A stretch of 8,260 bases of DNA from an uncultured Eubacteriales bacterium (GTDB lineage: Bacteria > Bacillota > Clostridia > Oscillospirales > Acutalibacteraceae), in contig CAKUME010000039.1 in the NCBI GenBank assembly GCA_934667575.1, positions 1 through 8,260 of the forward strand. Direction: 5' to 3'. Made by a program: the position numbers and the translations under genes. Positions 1-6,903 of the stretch are shown piece after piece. How positions within the stretch are numbered: the first letter of the stretch is position 1; each line of letters starts with the position of its first letter. The notes beneath the pieces were generated by a model. The model made no database searches, had not been told where the DNA came from, and was given only the letters and a program-made list of their open reading frames with translations.

Positions 1-1749
<1,749 letters not shown>

Positions 1750-1797
1750 GCGGCGCGTGCATTTCGATTCACATTCCTGCGCAGGTGCGCAAAATAT

Positions 1798-1804
1798 GAG
1801 GAGG
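1798..1804 (+). promoter_or_regulatory. Ribosome binding site of amt-PII
   Basis: GAGGAGG lies 8 nt before the ATG at 1813 and fixes the start codon. The 63-nt gap after the glutamine synthetase stop holds no convincing promoter or terminator, which supports co-transcription. Confidence 0.85.
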
Positions 1805-1812
1805 TAGTCAAA

Positions 1813-3567
1813 ATGACAAGTTACAGTGCAGTCAACACAATATGGGTTCTGCTCGGCGCGGCGCTCGTATTTTTTATGCAGGCCGGTTTTTCCATGTGTG
1901 AAGCCGGTTTCACCCGCGCCAAAAACACCGGCAACATTCTGATGAAAAACCTGATGGACTTTTGCATTGGCACGCCGTGCTTCTGGCTGATCGGCTTTGG
2001 TGTGATGTTCGGCGCAGGCACCGGGCTCTTTGGCTGGATCGATCCGCTGATTATGAAGGATTACAGCCACATTCTGCCCGAGGGCGTTCCGCTTTGGGCC
2101 TATGCGATTTTCCAAACGGTGTTCTGCGCCACCTCGGCCACCATCGTTTCGGGCGCCATGGCGGAGCGCACCAAGTTCAGCGCCTACTGCATCTATTCCG
2201 CCGCGATCTCGCTGTTTATCTATCCGATCTCCGGCCACTGGGTGTGGGGCGGCGGCTGGCTGGCGCAGCTTGGCTTCCACGATTTTGCCGGTTCCACCGC
2301 AGTGCACATGGTGGGCGGCATCTGCGCTCTGATCGGCGCGGCCATTTTGGGGCCCCGCATCGGCAAATACGACAAAAACGGCAAGCCCCGCGCTATTCTC
2401 GGCCACAACCTCACGTTTGCCGCGCTCGGCGTGTTCATCCTTTGGTTCTGCTGGTTCGGCTTTAACGGCGCTTCCACCGTTGGCATGGACACCGACGCCA
2501 AAATGGAGAGCGCCGGTCTGATCTTCTTCAACACCAACCTCGCAGCGGCGGTGGCTTGCTGCACCACGCTGATCTTCACCTGGATCCGCTACAAAAAGCC
2601 CGATGTTTCGATGACCTACAACGCGGCGCTCGCCGGTTTGGTTGGCATCACCGCCGGATGCGACGCGGTGGATCCGCTCGGCGCAGCCATTATGGGCCTG
2701 ATTTTTGGCATTGTGATCGTGCTGGCCGTGGAGTTCTTTGACAAGAAAGCAAAAATCGACGACCCGGTGGGCGCCATCTCGGTGCACTGCGTGTGCGGCG
2801 CGCTCGGCACGATTTTGACCGGCTTTTTTGCCACCGGTGTTTCTACCGAAAAAGGCGTGTTCTACGGCGGCGGCTTCCACTTCCTCGGCGTGCAGGCGCT
2901 CGGCGTGGTTTCGGTGGCAGCGTATGTGGCCGTGGTGATCACAATCGTGTTCCTGATCATCAAACACACCATTGGGCTTCGCGCCGAACCGGCCGATGAA
3001 ATTGCCGGTTTGGATATTTCGGAGCACGGCCTGCTCACCGCATATGCCGGTTTTGCCATGCTGCCGGATACCGTGGTGGCAGCCGACGATGAAGTGGCCG
3101 TGGAAAGCGTGGACACCATTTCGGGCGATGTGCCGGTTTCGCAGGCGGTGCCGGTGCAGTGCATGACCTCCGCCCCGGCGGCTTCGGCCGCTCCGGCAGA
3201 CGGCAGCACGCCCAAGTTCACCAAGGTGCAGATCATCTGCAAGGAATCCAAGTTTGAAGCGCTCAAAAAGGCGCTGGTGGATCTGGGCATCACCGGTATG
3301 ACGATGGCGCATGTGCTCGGCTGCGGCGTGCAGAAGGGCAAGCCGGAATATTACCGCGGCATTGAAGTGGAGGCTAACCTGCTGCCCAAGATTCAGCTCG
3401 ACATCGTGGTGAGCAAGGTGCCGGTGCGCAGCGTGATCGACACCGCCAAGCGCGTGCTCTACACCGGGCACATTGGCGACGGCAAGATCTTCGTTTACGA
3501 CGTGGAAAACGTGGTGAAGGTGCGCACGGGCGAAGAAGGCTACGACGCGCTTCAGGACGTGGAATAA
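1813..3567 (+). CDS. amt: Ammonium channel (Amt) fused to a C-terminal PII signalling domain
   Basis: Membrane channel conducting ammonium into the cell, with a cytoplasmic PII regulator built into the same 584-residue chain. Residues 1 to about 387 are the Amt domain with about 11 hydrophobic segments. They include QAGFSMCEAGFTRAKN near residue 23, the pore Phe in FQTVFCATSAT (F104), GHWVWGGG (142-148), D157, and the twin pore histidines H165 (STAVHMVGG) and H325 (GAISVHCVCG). The Amt cytosolic tail (about 388-406, EIAGLDISEHG) is kept. An Ala/Val/Ser/Pro/Asp-rich linker follows to about 468. Residues 469-584 are a complete PII domain: GCGVQKGKPEYYRG (T-loop base, Q507), LPK (K526), B-loop TGHIGDGKIFV (551-561) and C-loop VRTGEE. 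The position matching E. coli GlnB Tyr51 is V519, so UMP modification at that site is not possible. In the family, PII gates Amt by inserting its T-loop in response to ATP/ADP and 2-oxoglutarate; that the fused domain acts in cis is inference. It follows the glutamine synthetase, probably in one operon. Confidence 0.95.
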   Translation: MTSYSAVNTIWVLLGAALVFFMQAGFSMCEAGFTRAKNTGNILMKNLMDFCIGTPCFWLIGFGVMFGAGTGLFGWIDPLIMKDYSHILPEGVPLWAYAIFQTVFCATSATIVSGAMAERTKFSAYCIYSAAISLFIYPISGHWVWGGGWLAQLGFHDFAGSTAVHMVGGICALIGAAILGPRIGKYDKNGKPRAILGHNLTFAALGVFILWFCWFGFNGASTVGMDTDAKMESAGLIFFNTNLAAAVACCTTLIFTWIRYKKPDVSMTYNAALAGLVGITAGCDAVDPLGAAIMGLIFGIVIVLAVEFFDKKAKIDDPVGAISVHCVCGALGTILTGFFATGVSTEKGVFYGGGFHFLGVQALGVVSVAAYVAVVITIVFLIIKHTIGLRAEPADEIAGLDISEHGLLTAYAGFAMLPDTVVAADDEVAVESVDTISGDVPVSQAVPVQCMTSAPAASAAPADGSTPKFTKVQIICKESKFEALKKALVDLGITGMTMAHVLGCGVQKGKPEYYRGIEVEANLLPKIQLDIVVSKVPVRSVIDTAKRVLYTGHIGDGKIFVYDVENVVKVRTGEEGYDALQDVE

Positions 3568-3630
3568 ACGCTCCGCGCACGCTTTTGATTTTTTGAATTT
3601 CTCTTTCTGAATACTCCTTTCAATTCGATA

Positions 3631-3675
3631 CCCGCCGCGCCCGATTCCATCCATCCTCGGGCCGGCGGGATTTTT
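3631..3675 (+). terminator. Rho-independent terminator of the glnN-amt unit
   Basis: A GC-rich stem pairs CCCGCCGCGCCCGA (3631-3644) with TCGGGCCGGCGGG (3657-3669), with one bulged base and a 12-nt loop, followed by ATTTTT (3670-3675). It lies 63 bases beyond the amt-PII stop codon. Confidence 0.85.
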
Positions 3676-3683
3676 GCGGCAAA

Positions 3684-3737
3684 AAAATATCCTTTTGCGC
3701 AGCCCGGGCGTTTAGGCGCCGCGCAAAAGGATATTTT
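3684..3737 (-). terminator. Terminator of pyrR, probably bidirectional
   Basis: A perfect 17-bp inverted repeat has arms at 3684-3700 and 3721-3737 around a 20-nt loop. Read on the minus strand the stem runs into seven T's (complement of 3681-3687), just 20 bases after the pyrR stop codon. On the plus strand it ends in TATTTTGCATTTT, so it can also back up the amt terminator. Confidence 0.85.
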
Positions 3738-3757
3738 GCATTTTGGAAAAAACGGAT

Positions 3758-4297
3758 TCAGTCTTTTTCGTAGAGCTCCACATTGGTTTTGCCGTCGGGC
3801 GCGTTGAGGTTCACGCGCACCACCTCTTTCATCGACGTGGGAATGTTTTTGCCGACAAAATCGGGACGAATGGGCAGCTCGCGGTGGCCGCGGTCTACCA
3901 GCACCGCCAGCCGGATCTGCGCCGGGCGTCCCTGCGCAAACAGCGCGTCCATGGCCGCGCGGGCGGTGCGGCCGGTGAACAGCACATCGTCCACCAGAAT
4001 CACCTCGCGGCCGGTCACATCGAACGGCAGCGAAGTGCCGTTGAGCTGCGGCTGCTCCAGCGCGTGAGACAAATCGTCGCGATAAAGCGTGATATCCAGC
4101 GAGCCGAGCGGCACGGTGCAGCCCGCGTTTTTGCGAATATTTTCGGCAATGATCTCCGCAATGGGCACGCCGCGCGTGCGAATGCCCACCAGCGCCACGC
4201 GGTTCAGGTCTTCGCTTTTTTCCACAATTTCATACGAAATGCGCATCAGCGCGCGTCGAACGGCCAGTTCATCAAACAGCTGTGTTTTGAATTTCAT
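3758..4297 (-). CDS. pyrR: PyrR: pyrimidine operon regulator / uracil phosphoribosyltransferase
   Basis: PyrR proteins bind UMP/UTP and PRPP. In the family they attenuate pyr mRNA by binding leader RNA, and they also convert uracil plus PRPP to UMP. This 179-residue product has the usual family length and a type I phosphoribosyltransferase fold. Visible motifs are GIRTRGVPIA (39-48), the PRPP-binding loop VILVDDVLFTGRTARAAMDAL (99-119) and VDRGHRELPIRPDFVGKNIPT (134-154), all characteristic of PyrR rather than of Upp. I chose the ATG at 4295-4297 because AAGGTGA (4302-4308) sits just before it. The ATG 51 bases further upstream lies at or before the predicted transcription start. The gene stands alone between two terminators with its own promoter, and no other pyr gene is visible. 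The predicted leader is only about 33 nt and shows no PyrR-type anti-antiterminator, so autoregulation by attenuation looks unlikely here; any pyr targets would be elsewhere. Confidence 0.95.
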   Translation of the reverse strand: MKFKTQLFDELAVRRALMRISYEIVEKSEDLNRVALVGIRTRGVPIAEIIAENIRKNAGCTVPLGSLDITLYRDDLSHALEQPQLNGTSLPFDVTGREVILVDDVLFTGRTARAAMDALFAQGRPAQIRLAVLVDRGHRELPIRPDFVGKNIPTSMKEVVRVNLNAPDGKTNVELYEKD

Positions 4298-4336
4298 TCC
4301 GTCACCTTCATTTTTCTTCGGGGGAGCTTTTTGCTT

Positions 4337-4365
4337 ATTATAGCACAATCAAAAATGCGCGTCAA
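4337..4365 (-). promoter_or_regulatory. Sigma-A-type promoter of pyrR
   Basis: On the minus strand, TTGACG (-35, 4360-4365) is followed by a 17-nt spacer and a perfect TATAAT (-10, 4337-4342). Transcription should begin near 4330, about 33 nt before the pyrR ATG. Confidence 0.88.
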
Positions 4366-4389
4366 TTCCCTGCACGCCCCGCCGCATGC

Positions 4390-4428
4390 AAAAAAACGCC
4401 GGAACGCGTCTTTTCGGCGTGTCCGGCG
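4390..4428 (-). terminator. Rho-independent terminator of the hydrolase-like gene
   Basis: On the minus strand a stem of CGCCGGA with TCCGGCG (4422-4428 with 4397-4403), extended inside by ACGC/GCGT, is followed by seven T's (complement of 4390-4396). It lies 28 bases past the stop codon at 4457 and just upstream of the pyrR promoter, separating the two genes. Confidence 0.85.
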
Positions 4429-4456
4429 GACGGAATATTTTAAGTGGTTCAGCCCA

Positions 4457-6418
4457 TCAATAATCGAGCACCACCATCTGGTGGTTCCAAAGCCGCTCCA
4501 CTTCGTAGCGCACCACGCCGTTTTCCTGCGTGAACGCCAGCTCGGTCATCTGCGGCGCAAGATACACCCGGCGAATCGGCCGGTCGGTGCGCACGGCGGC
4601 ATGAATATGATACAGCGGCACAATGTCTTCGATCACCTCGATGCCGCTGCCGCGCTTCACCGGCGAGGCATAGAGCAAATGGTGCACCAGGCGGTGCTGC
4701 GCCGGCTGATCCATCAGCGTGGTCACACCCTGCGCAGGCAGATCGACCGCAACGGTTTTGCGGTCGCCGAGCAGCACGTCGAGCGTGGCGCAGAACAGGT
4801 CGCGCAAAATCAGGCTGGCCTTGTCGGCATATTCGGCGCAGAGCTTCCAGCCGATGTAGGCGCCCTGAGGGCCAACGGTGATCGCGCTGCCCTCGATCAC
4901 GCCGCTGTTGGGGGCGTGCTGATGTGAGCAGAAGTGCGCGATGGAGCGGTTAAAGTAGGGCTGCTCGCGCTGCGCCAGCTCGGCGCCGCCGGTGTGCGCG
5001 CGCACCACATGGCCTTCTCCGTAGATCACATAGGTGCCGGGGTCCATGTTTGCCAGCGGCACCAGCGGATCGACATACGCCGGGCAATAGGCGCTGCGCC
5101 CCACATAATCGCACCCCAGGTCGTAGGCCATTGCGCCCGCTTCGGCATCCACGCAGGAATCGCCGGTGGCCAAAATTTTACCGCCCTGCGCCACAAAGGC
5201 ATCGAGCTTTTTGCGCAGCTTGGGCAGCATGGGCACCGCATCCGGCAGCAGGATCACCTTGTATTTGTTAAAATCGCATTCGAGATCCAGAATGTCAAAC
5301 AGATATTTGCCCTCGAGCATCATCCGGCACGCACCCACGTTGGCGGGATTGTTCCGCTTGCCGTCGATCGCCTCGAGCGACAGCATGCCCACGTCGGCCA
5401 CCGCGTCCACGTCGTCGCACCAGGCCTCTTTTTCCTCCACCTCGGCATAGGCCGCGCCGATCAGGCGATAGGTGGTTTCGTTCATCTCGCCGTTCGGGTG
5501 CAGCTGATCGCCCACGGAGCATTTGGAGCCCATGGCAAGATCCAGCGCCGTTTCGTAGCGCAGTGCGTTCTTGTGCTTAAAGCCGCCGAACTCGCCCCAG
5601 GTGGTGTGGAACTTGCCGGTCATGCCGAGCATTTCCATGCCCAGATTGCGGCAGTAGGACACCGACATCGGGTAGTGGTCGTAGCCCCAGCCGCCGGTGG
5701 GCAGCGATTCCATTTCAAGATGGGAATCCATGTGCGCCAGATCGCGGCGGCCCGCGATGATGTGGCCGCCGTTATGGAACACCGGCAAGCCGGGCTTCAC
5801 GGAATCCACCGTTTCGCGCACGCGCCGGGTGTAGGTCGCATAGGTTTCACGGCCCAGGCGGCGCACGTTTTCGGGATCGGTCGGATCCCAGCCGCGGTCG
5901 AGCATCGTTTGCAGGCACGCGGGGCAGCAGCACGCCCGCTCGCCCACAATGTCGAGGAAAATGCCGTCGGCGTCGTAGCGCTCGCACACCTCCTTGATCT
6001 GCGCAAGCAGATAATCGAGATACGGCGTGTTCATGCACAGCTCGTGGTAGCCCGCACGCGTGGGGTAGGTGACCGACCGGCCTTCGTTGTCCATGCGCAC
6101 CACACGCCATTCCGGGTGGCGGCGCGCGGCCTTTTCGTCAAATCCCGCCGAGAGATACACCGGCGTTTTCACGCCGATTTCATGCGCCGCCTCAATCTGC
6201 GCGCCGAGCAGATCGAACGAAAGGCCCGGATGCATTTCGTTGGCGTCGCTGGGGTGATAGGCCCAGCCGTGATGGCATTTGGAAAACACGGTGATCGAGC
6301 TCACATGGCCGAGCCGGAGCGCATGCTGAAACTGCTCCTTTGAAAATTTGCTGCCGATGCCGTCGATGCATTCCGAGGTGTGAAAATCCAGATGGATTTG
6401 GCGGAACGATAATTTCAT
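4457..6418 (-). CDS. Putative glycoside hydrolase-like protein (GHL6-type barrel plus GH42-like trimerisation domain)
   Basis: Probable cytoplasmic carbohydrate-active enzyme of 653 residues, substrate unknown; there is no signal peptide or membrane segment. Residues about 1-330 look like a TIM barrel of the kind Pfam calls hypothetical glycosyl hydrolase 6 (my recollection of the family, not a search): QIHLDFHTSE (7-16), FSKCHHGWAYHPS (45-57), KTPVYLSAGFD (84-94), DADGIFLDIVGE (149-160), HLEMESLPTGGWGYDHYP (233-250) and TTWGEFGGF (272-280). D157, E236 and E276 are the best candidate acidic catalytic residues. A Cys cluster, ACCCPACL (162-169), follows the D157 strand. Residues about 340-560 (VILLPDAVPMLPK, GGKILATGDS) resemble the flavodoxin-like trimerisation domain of GH42 enzymes, and the end is a small beta-rich tail. 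I chose the ATG at 6416-6418 because GGAGG (6426-6430) sits 7 nt upstream; the earlier ATG at 6439 lacks this. The gene is monocistronic and no sugar transporter or regulator is visible nearby. It could be a non-catalytic relative. Confidence 0.8.
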   Translation of the reverse strand: MKLSFRQIHLDFHTSECIDGIGSKFSKEQFQHALRLGHVSSITVFSKCHHGWAYHPSDANEMHPGLSFDLLGAQIEAAHEIGVKTPVYLSAGFDEKAARRHPEWRVVRMDNEGRSVTYPTRAGYHELCMNTPYLDYLLAQIKEVCERYDADGIFLDIVGERACCCPACLQTMLDRGWDPTDPENVRRLGRETYATYTRRVRETVDSVKPGLPVFHNGGHIIAGRRDLAHMDSHLEMESLPTGGWGYDHYPMSVSYCRNLGMEMLGMTGKFHTTWGEFGGFKHKNALRYETALDLAMGSKCSVGDQLHPNGEMNETTYRLIGAAYAEVEEKEAWCDDVDAVADVGMLSLEAIDGKRNNPANVGACRMMLEGKYLFDILDLECDFNKYKVILLPDAVPMLPKLRKKLDAFVAQGGKILATGDSCVDAEAGAMAYDLGCDYVGRSAYCPAYVDPLVPLANMDPGTYVIYGEGHVVRAHTGGAELAQREQPYFNRSIAHFCSHQHAPNSGVIEGSAITVGPQGAYIGWKLCAEYADKASLILRDLFCATLDVLLGDRKTVAVDLPAQGVTTLMDQPAQHRLVHHLLYASPVKRGSGIEVIEDIVPLYHIHAAVRTDRPIRRVYLAPQMTELAFTQENGVVRYEVERLWNHQMVVLDY

Positions 6419-6425
6419 TTGACTT

Positions 6426-6430
6426 CCTCC
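6426..6430 (-). promoter_or_regulatory. Ribosome binding site that sets the start of the hydrolase-like gene
   Basis: The minus strand reads GGGAGGAAGTCAAATG: a GGAGG core 7 nt before the ATG at 6416-6418. It lies downstream of the alternative in-frame ATG at 6439, which argues against that earlier start. Confidence 0.8.
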
Positions 6431-6441
6431 CGTTTGCATTC

Positions 6442-6460
6442 AAGATGATAGCTTCATCTT
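6442..6460. promoter_or_regulatory. Candidate operator: perfect inverted repeat over the -10 and start site
   Basis: AAGATGA (6442-6448) and TCATCTT (6454-6460) form perfect 7-bp arms around a 5-nt centre. The element overlaps the -10 box and predicted start site of the hydrolase-like gene, a classic position for a dimeric repressor. It has no T-tract, so it is not a terminator. The regulator is not in this window. Confidence 0.5.
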
Positions 6461-6484
6461 ACCGAATTGCGCGGGCGTTGTCAA
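6456..6484 (-). promoter_or_regulatory. Sigma-A-type promoter of the hydrolase-like gene
   Basis: On the minus strand, consensus TTGACA (-35, 6479-6484) is followed by a 17-nt spacer and TAAGAT (-10, 6456-6461, 4 of 6 consensus). Transcription would begin near 6449, leaving a leader of about 31 nt. It lies 53 bases beyond the spoVAE stop, where no terminator is visible, so read-through from the spoVA operon during sporulation is also possible. Confidence 0.75.
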
Positions 6485-6517
6485 CCGTTTGCGGGGAAAC
6501 GTGCGGAAAATCCATAT

Positions 6518-6541
6518 ATTCTTTCAAAAAATCCATATTAT
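6518..6541 (-). repeat. Imperfect direct repeat, copy 2 (at the spoVAE stop)
   Basis: This 24-nt block matches 6879-6902 at 21 of 24 positions by hand alignment. On the minus strand it spans the spoVAE stop codon and reads ATAATATGGATTTTTTGAAA in its first 20 bases, a near copy of the spoVAE start. The shorter unit ATATGGATTTT also occurs a second time 21 bases on (6507-6517). Confidence 0.7.
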
Positions 6542-6897
6542 TTGCTTTTGTCGCGCGAGCGTGTGCAAAGCGCGGCCACATAGCCGAACGCCATGGCCGC
6601 CGTGATGCCCGCCGCGGTGGCGGTGAGCCCGCCGGTGAGCGCGCCAAGCAGCCCCTGCTCCCCAATGGCTTTCTGCACGCCCTTGGCGAGGGAATAGCCA
6701 AAGCCGGTGAGCGGCACGGTGGCGCCGCAGCCCGCAAACCGGACCAGCGGTTCATACACGCCGATCGCGGTGAGCGCCACCCCGCCCACCACATAGCCCA
6801 CCAGAATGCGCGCCGGGGTGAGCTTGGTGAAGTCGATCAGCAGCTGCCCGATGAGGCAGAGCAGCCCGCCGACCACGAATGCTTTCAAATAGTCCAT
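6538..6897 (-). CDS. spoVAE: SpoVAE, stage V sporulation membrane protein (DPA channel subunit)
   Basis: Membrane component of the SpoVA complex, which moves calcium-dipicolinic acid into the developing spore and releases it at germination. The 119-residue product has the family length and about four hydrophobic segments. Visible landmarks are the start MDYLKAFVVGGLLCLIGQLL, then DFTKLTPARILVGYVV (22-37), GVYEPLVRFAGCGATVPLTGFG (46-67) and GLTATAAGITAAMAFGYVAAL near the C-terminus, followed by a short basic tail RSRDKSK. It belongs to the SpoVAC/SpoVAE family and, from its motifs and its place after spoVAD, is the AE(B) type. The start is supported by GGAGG at 6909-6913, which sits inside the end of spoVAD; the two genes are 6 nt apart and surely co-transcribed. 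No spoVAF or other spoVA gene follows, so the operon appears to end here. Expression in the forespore under sigma-G is expected from the family; that promoter lies outside the window. Confidence 0.95.
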   Translation of the reverse strand: MDYLKAFVVGGLLCLIGQLLIDFTKLTPARILVGYVVGGVALTAIGVYEPLVRFAGCGATVPLTGFGYSLAKGVQKAIGEQGLLGALTGGLTATAAGITAAMAFGYVAALCTRSRDKSK

Positions 6898-6902
6898 ATT
6901 AT
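6879..6902 (-). repeat. Imperfect direct repeat, copy 1 (spoVAE start)
   Basis: This 24-nt block covers the first codons of spoVAE and matches 6518-6541 at 21 of 24 positions in the same orientation, 361 bases apart, so the two copies bracket the gene. Confidence 0.7.
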
Positions 6903-6903
6903 C

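Noticed and set aside
1778..1791. Paired TGCGCA hexamers between glnN and amt
   Set aside because: Six-base palindromes separated by two bases are easily expected by chance in GC-rich DNA; the stem would be too short to act as a terminator and there is no T-tract.
1767..1797. Possible promoter TTCACA, 17 nt, AAAATA before amt-PII
   Set aside because: The -10 match is poor and transcription would begin on top of the ribosome binding site.
4298..4348. N-terminal extension of PyrR from an ATG at 4348
   Set aside because: That ATG lies upstream of the -10 box of the predicted promoter, so the extension would not be transcribed; the ATG at 4297 has a good ribosome site and matches the family start.
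3743..4927. Plus-strand open frame of 394 codons
   Set aside because: It runs antisense through pyrR, its promoter, a terminator and the end of the hydrolase-like gene; its composition is that of a shadow frame.
4934..6343. Long open frame of 469 codons on the plus strand opposite the hydrolase-like gene
   Set aside because: His/Ala/Arg-rich antisense shadow caused by the high-GC third codon positions; no Shine-Dalgarno and no recognisable domain, while the minus-strand frame has clear motifs, promoter and terminator.
6419..6439. Seven-residue N-terminal extension of the hydrolase-like protein
   Set aside because: The codons run through the GGAGG ribosome site of the ATG at 6418, and the earlier ATG has no Shine-Dalgarno of its own.
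6463..6540. 25-codon minus-strand frame MDFLKEYMDF... after spoVAE
   Set aside because: Not called as a gene: very short, no Shine-Dalgarno before it, and it runs through the -35 box of the next promoter. Its resemblance to the spoVAE start is reported as a repeat instead.
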